Source of the DNA: Sparassis latifolia
Taxonomy: Eukaryota > Basidiomycota > Agaricomycetes > Polyporales > Sparassidaceae
Length of the DNA stretch: 64,000 nt
Direction: 5' to 3'
NCBI GenBank assembly: GCA_018466975.1
Contig: CM031552.1
Location: 434,001-498,000, forward strand
Shown: piece after piece, positions 48,109 through 60,635 of the stretch
Position numbering within the stretch: the stretch's first letter is position 1
Layout: each line of letters starts with the position of its first letter
Translations under genes and position numbers: made by a program
Notes under the pieces: model-generated
What the model saw: only the letters and a program-made list of their open reading frames with translations
The model's database searches: none
What the model was told of the DNA's origin: nothing

Positions 48109-49432
48109 ATGGAGAATGGCCAAGGTGGTTATGTCTTCAAGGCTCTGAAGAACTTGCCAGACATGTCGCCGGACGAAATTTTCGGTGTACTTCTTCCTTT
48201 CGAAGCTCGGTGGAGAGACAGACAGCAGTTTTTGGAAACCCGCGGCTACATGTTGCGTCCACGGTACCACCCTGGCTGGACGCCTTCATGGTTCGGGACA
48301 GGAAAACATCCCATATTCTTCGAAGATTCCATTACCCTACCCGTTCGTGCCAGTTTCGGTTGATACCTACGATGACTAAGGAGCAATGATAGCTCACAGA
48401 CCATCTCATCGACGCTACACGAATATGTGATGGTGCACCCGTTTACATCAAGAGGGTGAAGACGGGAGACAACGAGTCTCAGATAGCTACGATGTTTTCT
48501 GCTCCTCGACTTCGCACAGACCCGAATAACCACTGCGTTCCCATCCTCGAGGTCTTTCAGGATGCAGACGATAAAACCATCTCTTACATAGTCATGCCTT
48601 GCCTTCGCTTTATTGATCGCCCACCCTTTGAAAGGGTCATCGACGTGGTTGATTTTGTGGATCAGTTGCTAGAGGCCTGTATATTTACTGTTAGAACGCT
48701 ATCAGTTCCTTACCTGCATTATCAGGGACTAGTTTTTATGCATCAGAATGGTGTTGCTCACCGGTATGCATTTGAATCCTTTCGATGTCAGTGTCATTTT
48801 GATTTTTGTATGTTTCAAAAGTGACTGCGCATATAACAATATTATGATGGACGCAAGTATGTTGTACCCCCATGGGTTCCATCCAATAAGGGGTCTCCGT
48901 CTTCCAGATGGTATTACGTTCAATAAGCCGCTCTCTCGTGCTGGCAAGCCTATCAAATATTACTACGTCGATTTCGGTATCTCCGTGTATTTCCCCCAAG
49001 ACGTTCATCCCAAACTTGTGGTGGGAGTTGATGGTCGTGATCGGGACGTCCCAGAGCTTTCCCCAGACGTGCCCTATGATCCATTCAAGGTTGATATATT
49101 TATCATTGGAAATCTGCTCATTCATCGTTTCTATGAGGTATGTCGCACAACCTTTCCTACGGGAGACAACTCACACCGGTTTTCCCCAGACATATTCCAA
49201 TATCAATTTCCTACATCCACTGCTTGAATGGATGACTGAAATTGACCCTGCAGCAAGACCCGATGCACTTAAAGCACTTGAACTTTGGAAAGCTATTCGT
49301 AGCGAAGTTGGGAGTATTCAGAGGAGACGACGATTATGGTTCCGGGATGAATGGTGGTTGATTTCGGTCGTTGTCGAGATCGCCTCTCTTATTACTGGGG
49401 TCATCAACATGTGCAGGAGAGCTCTTCGGTAG
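48109..49432 (+). CDS. Kinase-like protein, paralogue K4
   Basis: A 387-residue protein from exons 48109-48342, 48393-48763, 48822-49137 and 49190-49432. The catalytic loop spliced from 48763 to 48822 reads HRDCAYNN, and DFG lies in YYVDFGIS. The VYIKRV lysine and the WRDRQQFLETRGYML block are conserved. The second exon equals the 282- and 38-base exons of the paralogues plus 51 bases (48675-48725) at the site of their intron 2. The former donor is now GCCTGT and the stretch is open in frame, so 17 extra residues are probably translated. The C-terminus stops earlier than in K1-K3. Unlike them it has no facing S-type partner. Confidence 0.78.
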
Positions 49433-51494
49433 GAGACGGTCAGCTTCTTTACGCGGCGGGTTTCCAGAGCATGCCTCTTTCCTACTCATCTTCTCGTCGC
49501 TGCTGAACGTTACATGCATACGGTTCTGTTGTGACTCTCATGTACTGTATCTCGGATCCTCAGGTGCTGTATTCATGTCATCATTCCTTTGTACCATAGC
49601 ACTAAGCTTCATTTCTATTGGCACGTCGCGATTCTGGGCCAACACCACTCGATCGTGCAGGTGGGCTTTCACGTGCCGTAATCGAATGGCACCGCGCAAC
49701 ACGAGCAGCGCTACATGGTGTGAACGCTGCGCTCGTAGTAATCACCACCCCAGTCCCTTGATGCTGAGCGATCTGTTACACTCGCGGTTGGTAGGAAAAA
49801 CACTAGCGCATGGTTGGCAGAGAACGGCTTGCCGGTGCTGGCAAATGTCCAGATCACGGTAGCCTTGTGCTAGCCACCACACGGCTCTAACGTCTTCGAC
49901 TGATGTCAGTGCATCAAGATGCGTCCGGAAGACGAAAAGGATTTAGCGAACGCAGCACGCCGCCGACATCTATACCATGTGAGGCAGTTGACAGCTTCCG
50001 ACTATAAGCGAACGATTATCATCGTCATCTCCAAATCGACGTCGTGCGAATGGCGTGTCGCATATGTACATCTGTCTGTAGACTGAGACATATTTCAGCG
50101 TCTCCTTTCTAACATCGAGTGCCACGAGCGCTACATGATCAGGATATTGCCACATGACATCGTGTACGTTTTTTCGGAGAGATGGATGTGAAGAACACAA
50201 ATGCCAGGGCGGCCTGATGGGAGATCTCCGCATGTAGCATGAGAAACTGTTCATCAAGTCATTGACGGGAGACACAACAGAAGGCCTCGTGCAACATACC
50301 TAGAACACAAGCGGCAATGATTGATCACATCATCGTCAGACTAGAAGCTTTTCTATCACTTGCAGGAGAAGAAGGAAGGTGCTACAACCACGCACCCACA
50401 GGGATATAGAAGTGCAAACTTTGTCATGTACATCACGGAACGTTGCACTTCGCTCGCGGGACCTAGTTATGAACACAGAAGTAGAGTTCAGACGACGGAA
50501 GCACTTTCTCGCGAAGCTTCGTACTACAAAATGAGTACGTCCAATCCATTTGAGGCACAGTGCGTTTGAATCAGAGATTTTGCAGAGCTGGATAAGAAGT
50601 ACAAAAAGGACTACTCAATAGAAGCCGCAGCTATTACAGTCCGTCATCTGAATAATTTTCTTTTTTGAGCTTATTCTAGTCTGCTTTCCTGGATCTAAAC
50701 CAAATGTATGGATCAGGCAGAGAATGGAAGTATACCCAAAGAGGGTACGTGCCAGCGCGGCCGTCGGCAAGCAAACCGAATGCCTGTAGCAGAAGGCATG
50801 GGACTTGTGAGTGGCGTGCCTTGTATCGATGAAAAACTAGCACCATTGGGGGGATGGCATTGGAAAGATCCACTGCGCAACAGGAGTGTGCGGGGGCCCG
50901 AGGAGACTCGGATGGAGCGACCCTTGAAATATTACAACAGCACACACCATGCCTAGCATAGAGTCTGCGTACCAACCGTCTCAACAAAACTGGAGTGTGA
51001 ACCTGGTGTCGAGTGAAATTCCCCTGGATCTCCACCAGTGAGTATGTAGCGAAACCAAACTAATGCCACCTACGGGTCCGTTTCCCAGTCAAGCCTGAAA
51101 CTCCACGACTCAGTATGCAGAAAACCCCGATCGCACCACTGGCAGACTGATTTGACTGACGATATCCTCAGCACGATACGGTCCCGAGACATTTTGGACG
51201 GATTGTACGCGAAGCACATTCGAAGGTATACAATGTACCTCAAAGTCGGCAAATACAACATGATATGCAGTGGAAATATCTGAAAAACTGCGTATTGTGA
51301 GGTTCTCGCAAGAGCGATTGCGAAATCAGAACGGCGACCTACTGAGAGTGTTGTAGGATCTCCACAATTTAGGGTGATTTCACCTGGTAGCTACGCGAGA
51401 AAGACTCGGAGGTATCCATGCCGCGCTATGACGTATTGGTCAAAATGAACAAAGTACCTGAGGATGAACATCTGAGGGAATGAGAACCAACATA
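49433..51494. other. Two-kilobase interval without a supported gene
   Basis: Open frames on both strands (49371-49862 plus, 49970-50275 minus, 50676-51035 minus) have no motifs, no convincing splice partners and mutual overlap. No RNA gene, LTR or tandem repeat is seen. It may be degraded sequence linked to the kinase family expansion. Confidence 0.5.
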
Positions 51495-52201
51495 CCTGAG
51501 TCGACATATTAATACGAGGGGTTTTGTTACTGTCTCGCCATCTGGCAAATAAGTGTCCATCACGGGATGGAACTCATCGGGGTACATGGCACTTGTGTCC
51601 ATCACGACGTTCTTGTATGAGCAATCCCTAAAGAGGCCCTGAGACGGGTGTGCTCACTTACGCAAAGACTGAAGGAGATCGTACCAATCGCCGGTCCAAA
51701 CTCGTGAAGGAAAACGAGACCCCGCACCAACAATTTGCACACCTCAGGCTGCACATTCTTGAGGTTAAACAGCCTTATAGCATAGTATATCCAACAAAAT
51801 CTACCATGTCTGCAAGTGGCGAAGGAGGGTGGTAAATGAGGCGGAGATACGGCATGATCATGTAGGAGACGCAAGATCATTCGAGTCTCGGAAGATGCTA
51901 CTGATGGAAACACAGATAACATAGTCGCAAGGTATCTCCAGTTTTCACTCTTTCGATGTACGCTAACTTGCCATCGGAGACACGAGTGGCATCTGTGAGG
52001 TGTCTTTGCGCTCGAGAGGGATGAGGATTTGCAACCCCGGTATAGAGGTTGGTTCGAACTCACCAGAAGAAGGATCGACTCTTCACACACTCCAGTATTT
52101 TGGCCCGTAGTCATCCACGAAGGAATCGAATCGAGGATATATCGGGGACGCAACATAAAGCCATTAGACTCAGGGAAGCTCCGCAGCCCAAGAGTGCTCA
52201 A
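51495..52201 (-). pseudogene. Kinase-like paralogue K5, dead
   Basis: Pieces of the family lie in order but in different frames: GFMLRPRY and SIPSW (about 52090-52150), DATRVSDGKLAYIERVKTGD (about 51945-52005), YMIMPYLRLI and MVDFV (about 51785-51870), RGLVFLHEFG (about 51700), then DCSYKNVVMDTSAMYPDEFHP (about 51560-51630). The ATP-anchoring lysine of VYIKRV is Glu here, bases are missing after TGD, and the gene ends before the DFG motif. At least two frameshifts are needed to read it through. Confidence 0.82.
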
Positions 52202-52815
52202 TTTGTTGTGGTTTGGCGTATGGTATTAGTGATGAGCCGCAAAGCAGAATGAAACGAGGCAATAGATCCAACAGGGGTGGTCAGATGCTCGACATTCGAA
52301 TATGTCAAGTCAAAATTCGATGAGAAGAGACCCTCTCCACACCAAGAGCAGATCATGCGAAAACATCGCCATGAGTTGCGGATGACGAAAGTGTGTATGC
52401 ACTGCGCAACGGCTTGCGAACATATTCCTAAACAATTGCTAAACGGTGAGATGCATTCGGAAGGAAAATACGCGGGCTCGCAGAAGACCTTGGCCGCAGT
52501 TCCGCCCAGTCCCTCAGGCTTATTTGAGTCAATGACAACGCATGCGTGCCTTGAAGGCATACGCAGCGCTCACAACCAACTCACAGATGATCAGTTTTAC
52601 AGAGAGGACACAAATGACACGCACGGACACGTCACTCGCGACTGGACAATTTGCCACAGCGGGGATAAAGCGGTGCTAGCTTGTAGACATATTACATGGG
52701 GGACTAACAGTATTCATCCTGCGTGCACGGCGTTCTCAAGACAGGCGAAGACACGAATAAGCTCAGCCAAGAGGTACTTACCTACATAGCCAAGGCCAGG
52801 CTAACATACATTCAC
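52202..52815. other. Spacer between the kinase pseudogene and the BolA-like gene
   Basis: About 600 bases. The plus-strand frame at 52277-52789 is open but has no motif or composition supporting a protein. The right end is the 3' side of the BolA-like gene. Confidence 0.4.
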
Positions 52816-53248
52816 CTACGACGGCACAATTGTCTTCAGCTGTACGAAAGGTAGGTCGGAATCATCGACTAATGCAGACAGTAGTAGGGGGGAACTTACC
52901 TGCAGACCGTGAATGCCTTCGATCTCCTGCTTCAGGATCTCATTCACCATGCGGTGTTGCTTGACAGTTGGTATCCCCTTGAAGTTTTCGCTCGCAATGA
53001 TGATATTGTAGAAGCTCCCGCATCCTCCTGGAAAGCATGGTGGGTATGAATTTGTAGACATTCGCCGCGGAGGCAATTCGGCACGAACCTGATACGTCCA
53101 TGACTTTCAGCTCAGAAGGAGAGAATTTCTCATTGAGCTTGTTCCATATAGCCTTTTCGCCCTCAGACAGTTCTGCAGGGGTTGGGATGTAGCTCCGGAC
53201 GTGAGGTGGAAGTCGGCATCCAGCTATTCGTCGATAGAGGGAGATCAT
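52816..53248 (-). CDS. BolA-like protein, probably mitochondrial
   Basis: BolA-like proteins work with monothiol glutaredoxins or Nfu1 in iron-sulfur cluster delivery. Three exons (53089-53248, 52900-53027, 52816-52839) give 103 residues. The N-terminus MISLYRRIAGCRLPPHVRSY is basic and free of acids, like a mitochondrial targeting peptide. The BolA domain follows: GEKAIWNKLNEKFSPSELKVMDVSGGCGSFYNIIIAS, then FKGIPTVKQHRMVNEILKQEI and HGLQLKT. The conserved Cys in GGCGSF and His in QHR are the usual cluster ligands. The length is normal. It starts 154 bases from COX15 on the other strand, fitting a shared mitochondrial promoter. Confidence 0.9.
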
Positions 53249-53402
53249 GAAGGCAGAGAGAGCGCCTGGCCGGTGCGCCTCGCGTCCTGGGGCTCGGCCG
53301 TCCCTGCGACCACAGAACATTTCAAGGCCATTTTGTTGAACTGTTCCATCAGCCTTCGGCCCCTTCGCATCCTCGATTTTCTTCCCCTCGCAGTAAGGTG
53401 CG

Positions 53403-55070
53403 ATGTTGGGCGCGTCGTGGACGAGAGGCGTTAGCCTTGCTTCTCGTTCTCTCATCGCCAATTCTCCTCGGCCAGTATGCTTCCGCGCTCTGCACAAGTC
53501 CAGTATATCTCCAAAAAACATACTCCAGCAGTTGCCTAGCAACAGTGCACAGATATTCAAGAGGTACTCTATGCCCTTGGACCGGCTGCTGAGAGGTGGT
53601 CTGTGGTCTCAGGGCAGAAATCTCACTCTACGTGCACTACGCGCCAGCCATCGACATCCCTTCGACCCGCGTTTCTTCTCTGGAAATGCGCCTGCGGCCC
53701 CTGCAGAATTGCCGGTGCTTTCGCCTCCGTCGGTTGCTGGATGGTTACTGTTCTCGTCGGCCCTGGTATTTGCTGTCATTGTCGTTGGAGGCGTCACACG
53801 TCTGACCGAGTCCGGACTGAGTATCACGGAATGGCGCCCGATAACTGGTATCCTACCGCCGTTATCCCAAGCTCAGTGGGATGAGGAGTTCGAGAAATAC
53901 AAGGCTACCCCGGAATTCAAGCTGTACGTTTAGCAGCGCGTCGACCGCTAGTCTTGTACGCTGAACTTCGCGCAGACTCAATCACTCCATCACCGTCAAT
54001 GAGTTCAAGAACATCTTCTACATGGAATGGGGCCACAGGATTCTTGGACGTGTCATTGGAGTTGCATTCGTCATACCTCTGGTCTATTTCGTAGCACGCA
54101 AGAAACTTACAGCGACACTCCCTATACAACTGACCGGCATGGCCATTCTCATTGGCCTCCAGGGCGTTCTTGGGTGGTACATGGTCAAGTCCGGGCTTGA
54201 GGACTCGTTGATGGAGACTCCTGGTGCTGTTCCGCGTGTGTCACAGTACCGCCTAGCCGCGCACCTGGGCACTGCGTTGGTGCTCTATGCAGGAATGTTT
54301 GGATCAGGATTGTCTGCACTGTACGACTGGCGGTACTCTAAGACTGGAACATGGAGCGGTTTGAAGGGGGAGGGGACTCAATGGCAAGCTGTCTTGGAGA
54401 ATCCGCAGATCCGCCGGTTTATGAGATATTCGAAGGCGTTGACTGCGCTCGTTTTCCTCACGGCACTCTCAGGTGAGACCAGCAAATGTTTTATCTAGGT
54501 CCACCGCTTCACCGCATAACAGGCGCGTTTGTTGCTGGCCTCGATGCTGGACTGCTCTACAACGAATTCCCTCTCATGGGCGGCCGGATTGCGCCTCCCC
54601 AGGATGAGCTGTTCTCTCGCGAATATGCGAAGGCACCCGACGGTTCGGATTTGTGGTGGCGCAATATCTTCGAGAACCCGACCACTGTCCAGTTCAATCA
54701 CAGATGCCTTGTGAGAATTTATGCACTGTTCATTTTGGGTCGAGTGTTCAAACTCTTATTCCAGGCGATCACAACGTACGCTGCGACTTACTGGATGTAC
54801 CACATGACATCCAAACCTGCTTTGCGGGCTGTACTACCGCCCCTCGCGCGTCGTATGGTCATTGCAGCCTGGGCGATGGCCAACGTACAGGTCCTACTGG
54901 GTATTTCGACTCTGCTGTACCTCGTTCCGGTTCCATTAGCGGCAGCACATCAGGCAGGAAGTGTGATGCTCCTGACAACCATGCTCCAAGTGCTGGTGTC
55001 TCTCAGGAAACCAGGGATGGCGGCGAAGTTATGGAGACAAGCATTGCAGGCGCAAAAGGGCAAGCCGTAA
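53403..55070 (+). CDS. COX15: Heme A synthase Cox15
   Basis: Cox15 oxidises the C8 methyl of heme O to make heme A for cytochrome c oxidase, in the inner mitochondrial membrane. Four exons (53403-53923, 53976-54472, 54523-54710, 54765-55070) give 503 residues. A long Arg/Ser-rich presequence (to about residue 85) precedes about eight membrane helices. The signature is [21 protein letters not shown], then [13 protein letters not shown] with a heme-ligand His, [14 protein letters not shown] with a second His, [19 protein letters not shown], and FNHRCL and [12 protein letters not shown] with the remaining ligands. All four conserved histidines are present. It is divergent with the BolA-like gene. 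Confidence 0.95.
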
Positions 55071-55213
55071 CTTCACTGCGGAAGATCTATCGTAGAGCAT
55101 CTAGTTTGTATCATGGCATATGCATAGCACCCCTTCTCAAATATTTATCCCGGGTTGGATTGCAGAGAGATGTGGAAGGAAACTGATACAAGCACAATAA
55201 CGCTTTACGACTA

Positions 55214-56357
55214 CTACTCTGCCATCTGTACGTCCTCGTCCCCAGCTACTGGTGGCGGAGCGGCGGCTCCGTCCGCGGGCGCGTCGGCAGGTGGCGCAGC
55301 GGGCGCATCGTCATCGTCGCCCTGCCCCTTCGGGATCATACTCTTGAGGTAAACCTCGATGGACTCGCCCTCGAGGATACGGAAAGAGCCTTCTGGAGGC
55401 ACTTCCTTCTCATGTGGGCCTGCAGGGCCGATGATACCGATCGTTGTGTTGTTGATCGTGAGCTCTTTGTCCTGCTGGAGGGTCTCCCGCAGGGCGTGCA
55501 GGCCGTGTCGAATCAGATCCTCTAAATTACCTAAATTTCGGAGGTAGAATCAGGATGTACGTCCGAAGGCACGAGCGGCTTACAGTCCACGAAGCTCTCA
55601 TAGTGCTTCTCCAGGTATGTTTTTGCGCTCTGGCTCCTTGCACCGATTGACATGGCATAGTATTCGTACGAGTTGCCCGACGGAGAAAACTCGTAGAGAT
55701 GTGGACCGCCCTTGTCCTGCCCGATGACGAGAAAGCCGACTCCGTATGGACGACGGCCGTATTCTTGGGTGTTTACTTGCGCCTCTGTGAGCGAAATAAC
55801 ACGAGTTCGGTACAGAATAAACAAGAGATTGGGTAGCGGAATAGCGTACTATCGGCAATGGATGATACAAGGCGGTTCACAGGAATAGGGCGGTTGAAAA
55901 CCATGCGGGAGGACATGGCTTGCTGCCGCATGAAGTTGCTGCACGAGGCTTCGTTGGCAGGAAAAGCCTAGACGAGTATTTTATAACATACCTCAAGACA
56001 CGAGCGTCAGAAGTCAGACCAGCAATTGCAATGCCGACATGGTCGTCTATTCGGTGCATCTTCTGCTGGTACGACGCAAGCTCACCTGTCGAGCGCTGCA
56101 CGACATACGCTCCATCACAATCGACTGAACACGAAAACTTCTGAACACACCTTCAAAGCTAAAAGAAGTGCATGAGTCTTGGACCGAAGCCCGACAGCTG
56201 CAGAACCCTGCTTGACGGCCTCGAGGGCGTATTCGACTTGGTGCAGACGTCCCTGGGGTGAGAAAACGGTGTTATCGGAGTCGTAGGTGTTTCGGAACTG
56301 CAGAAACAATTCAGTAACGCGACGAAGAGCGTGTAAAATGACTGGGGAACATACCAT
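55214..56357 (-). CDS. PRE5: 20S proteasome subunit alpha type-1 (alpha6, yeast Pre5)
   Basis: An outer-ring subunit of the 20S proteasome. Six coding exons (56355-56357, 56151-56297, 55992-56096, 55850-55938, 55584-55792, 55214-55530) give 289 residues. The first coding exon is just the ATG, followed by GTATGT; the next exon begins [31 protein letters not shown], the alpha-subunit N-terminal signature. Further matches are [29 protein letters not shown] and [18 protein letters not shown]. The C-terminus extends in an Ala/Pro/Asp-rich tail ending DEDVQMAE. It converges with COX15, 143 bases away. Confidence 0.93.
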
Positions 56358-59300
56358 AGTGGATGATCAGAAAGAGCAGCTTGAGATGTACTTAGGTGAC
56401 GCGTCGACACGACGCGCAACTCATTGCCCGATATGGACAGCAGACTCTTCGTCCAGACGCCCATCGCCGCGTCTGGTCACCGCGACGGTCGTTCGACCAC
56501 ATCCACCGGAGTCGTACTCTACGTCCGCTGTCCGCATGGACGGTGTTCTGGCTACACTCACCGTTAATTGACACGCCAAAGGCTAAAGCATGGGTACGCG
56601 TAAACGAGCTTCGCGGAATACGTTGTTTTCAACGACTATCAGCAATCTCCGCTCGTTTGGTGACTCGTTGCCTCTAGCTCACGGATAGTGACTATCGGTC
56701 TCAGCATGTTTCAACCAGATTGACGGCACGGGTGCTGTAACACTTCGCGCATGTGTTTCGTTTTGCAAAGTTCTGGCAATCCCAGGAGCACATTTACCAC
56801 CTGTGCTCTGAAGTGTCAAGCGTTGTAATCGATCGCGAAATTCGTGCTGAGTGCATCATTTGTTTTTCTTTTCTACCAGCTCTTTCTTCTGTGTTCAGCT
56901 TTGAGCTAGGGTGGGGCACAACAATACTGGCGTTTGTGCTGAGTGTCACTGAACGCCCGTCCTTATCTATGCCTCGCCTCCGCGATGCCACGCCATTCAT
57001 AGGTCTTGCGTTTGTCTTGTCTTGGACAAATGGTGCCCGCGGTATTTCTACGGGTGATGTCGATGCCGTACCCCCTCGCTCTAGCCACTTGATGAGGTCC
57101 TTCTCGTCTGCTTCTCGGCGGAGCAAAGTTCCCAAGCCTGTAGTTTCGCCATGAGGGCGGGTCGTGCTATCTACCTCCTCTCGACATTATGACGTAGATA
57201 ATCTATTGATGTCATCGTGTGGCTGACCAGTCGAGAGCTTTCTGCAGAAACATGTCGTCATTGCCGTGAACACATCCCAAGTTGCCACCCTATAAGTGTT
57301 CCTCTTCGCTTGATGGCGCCCCTCGGTGCACCCATCTCACTCAGTCTGAGCGCCCCCTTCGCATCTGCGCTGCTGTCCATTCCGTTCAAGGCTACAATTT
57401 GTTAGCGATTGGGCACTGCCCGATACGCGTGCTCATGCCTACGGTTATCTGCGATCCTTTCGTTTTTGGTGAGTGCTGATCCTCCACGCCATCGTTCTCG
57501 GGCTCGTTAGTATAGGTTAGACCCCATTCTCGCCAGTCTCGCTAACGCTTGCTTTCACTCTAGAACGATTCCCACTGCGCACGAAGCTGGCGTGTTTCAT
57601 CTCGTGGTCTGTTCACCGATGTTCTCACCGATTTGCAATCTGCTGCTGAAGAAGGACAGTCGACGATGAAGGTAGCATTAGTAACGGGAAGATAAATCTA
57701 TGGCGGTCAGATCTACGGCGTCATTATCCGCAGGTGAGGCACGTCTCTGGATTGGTCGCAATGAAAATGAGGCGAATGCATCCCCTTCAGAGATCCAGGC
57801 CTTGGGTCGAGGCGACCGTCAGGGTTCTTGTGGCTGAGATGTGCTGCATAGATCTGAATGCATTCTCAGCCTTATGTCGGCTTTCTCTTGTATGTTTCCC
57901 TGTAAGCTACAAAAGTAGCTGAACCCTTGCATACAGGATATACTCTCGTGACATCGGCGTGCATTGTCTAACTTTGCGGCGGCAGCATGTTATATCATCA
58001 TACCACCTGCGCAAGAGCGGGTTGCATCGTGCACTACCATCAAATGACGAGCCCCAGCGTAGTGCCGTGTTCTAGGGGCCCATTCCTCCCAATTCATCCA
58101 CATTACTGCCGGATGAAAATCGCTGAGATGTTTTAGTTCTCATGCATGCGGCTCACACGTTGGTCAGTCTGGATCACTTCTTCGAAAAATTTCGAATCTT
58201 CTCGAGTGGTGAACTATGTCATAACACCCCCTGATGTCATAGACATTCCCCCTTCCTAACTGATCAACTTCAGTGCAAATCTCTGCGGGTTCATTTCTGC
58301 AGGATTTGTTGTTGTGGCTTCCCAGGTAACTCCGGTTTCTCAAGGCCATCTGCGAGGCATGGTTCTTGATGCACCCTGTGGCAGTCCTCAGAAGCGCGGT
58401 CTTCCTTCTCGGGTTAGTAGTCGAAAGCTCTGGAGTTCATGTCAGATACCTGATGTCCGATTATTCTGTCAATGGCCATGTGGTGCATAGACTGAAGCTA
58501 CATATAGATCCTCGACTGGCAATTTTGGCTGTATGATTCGTCACCAAGCACGTTCAGCCATCGCCATCGTCATCTCTGAATCGCCATCTCCATCTTTCAA
58601 GCACGAATTAATGGACACAACATGGTTTTTTGATCTGGTGTATCACTTGCCCTGATCCCCGCCTACTTAACGACCTGCTTACATGATGCAGGAAAGACGA
58701 AACGCGACGGCACCCCTTCGATCTCGAGGTCCCATCTTCCTTTGAATCCTCCGCGAAGCCACATGCACGTTGCACCTGAGGTCATCCTTCATCCACGGGT
58801 GCGTTCTATCGTCCAAGGAGTAGTTCATCCGTCGTCCATGTCTTCCCGTCCGGTTGGACTAATCTCCAAGCCATTCATCTCTCAGCTGAGCAGTGTCGCC
58901 GTGCCCGATCCGTCCACCGAGGATGCTGCGTTTGTGCTCTCTCCTTCCCTGCTTGTCTCCTTCGGCGCTCGTCTTGTGCTCGCCTGACGCCCCGCATGCT
59001 CGGGTGACCGTCTGGAACGCCCTACTTTACTCCTCGTGGGTTAAAGGGTCTGCTCAACTCTTCCCGCGGCTCGTCTTATCAAAGTTACGATGTCCGATCT
59101 AGACATCGTCCCCAGGACCCCTTTCCATGCTCTTCCCACCGCGCGCATCGTAACTCATTCCGAGCATTCTCAAGCCCGATCCATCATATTAACTTTGCGC
59201 ACAGCGCCATTCGCTATCTGCACGATGCGCACCAAGGCCGCAGATACTTCTGCGTGGCGCCTATCGCCCCGCTTCGAGCTGTGCGCGCTTCCGGCGCGTG

Positions 59301-60635
59301 TGTTCTCATTTCATTCTCGCTCTCGTTCTGGCTCTCGCCCCTCTATAAGCGGTTCGCGCGTTCTCTTCCCGATCCCTGGCGGCTGCTGGATGTGGTTCGG
59401 GTCTCTTCTGGCCTGGACGGCGTGCTTCTGACGCACCCCTGGAAGTTTTGCGTGCTTCTCCGCGGTCGGTGGATGTGCGTGTTTATTGCGCGATGCGAGA
59501 CGATGCGAGGTCGCACACGACCTTGCACCCGCGATGTCTCGGTGAAGCTTGTTCAGCACCCTGTTCAGATGTCTAGAATATTCGACTTCGATTTTCGAGT
59601 CTGACAGCGGTTGATATGCATGACTTCGAGTACAGTAGTGGTACAGTAACGATCACTTCCAACCAAAAAAATTTCGCATACGTGAGCGACACCGGGAGCT
59701 TTCCGGCCTTCGTGCGGGTGCGGTGCATAGGTACACGGGAGAGACGAAAACAAAGTCTATGGCAAGATCCGAAAACACTACTGCGATGACCATCGACGCG
59801 ACATGTGGGAGAACGGCACACAGACACACGGAGTACGCGTGCGCTGCAGAGTGCGGGTACAGCACGTGTGGTGTGTCCAGAGGGGTAGAGAATGAGAAAT
59901 GTGCGAGAGCTACTACCGAGATGCTGGTGAATAGGAGGGAGGATGCAGGGGTAACTGGGATGCAGGGATATAGGAATAACGACCGATGTGCAGATGTAAG
60001 GTATAATGAGTGCGGGGTGCACGATGCGAGGGTATGTCCTATGCGGTAGTGGTACACGGATGGAGCGACAACAGCCAAGAAAGCCGAAACGAGACAGTAC
60101 GACACGATACGAGGAGCCAGAGCACGACGGAGCAGAACAACGTCAAATACGCAACGTAAATCCCAAAGAAAACAGCATAAGTGAGGGGAAAAAGTGCTAG
60201 AACGAAAAGATGCTATGATGTTTTGTGCAGCAGGACAGGTGTGGCCGGCCGGGGTCGATGTATTTGGTGGAATAGCGATGTGGGCATTGTGCGGTGCGTC
60301 CATGCGGAAGGTCATGCGTGGTGTACGCGTACAGAGACAGCAAGAGCATGGGCAGGCACTAGCTTCCAGGTCATTAGATGGGCGTGAAAATTGAGATTCA
60401 GGCTGAGCTGGCGGGCCCTATGCCGCATTGTGTGGTTGTTCCATGCGCAGCGCGCGGGTGCAAGATGGAAGTGAAAGAATAAAGATCCGTGGTCGAGTTT
60501 AGCTTTTACTGCTGCTTTGCTTCGGCCAGGTCGAGCCCGGTCGGTCGGCGGTCGGGCATGCGCAATATGATACAGGGTGGCCAGCAAGGGCAGGAAGTCT
60601 ATGTGTGTTTGGGCCCCTTGAGGCGTGCAGCACGC
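56358..60635. other. Gene-poor interval of 4.3 kb
   Basis: No open frame here has recognisable motifs, codon pattern or splice-supported extension. The longest, 59653-60315 on the minus strand, is Ser/Leu/Pro/His-rich and overlaps other frames. The left edge is the promoter of PRE5; the right edge is the 3' side of the Ser-rich gene. Pyrimidine-rich stretches occur at 57290-57360 and 59280-59420. It may hold untranslated exons, a noncoding RNA or decayed sequence. Confidence 0.45.

Noticed and set aside
49970..50275. Minus-strand frame with HVALVALDVRKETLKYV
   Set aside because: It resembles a protein fragment but is alone, without motif or neighbouring exons; not enough to call.
52277..52789. 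170-residue plus-strand open frame
   Set aside because: No recognisable domain, no flanking splice-supported exons and no paralogue here; kept as intergenic.
59653..60315. 220-residue minus-strand open frame
   Set aside because: No motif, odd Ser/His/Leu composition, overlaps other open frames, no splice support; probably chance.
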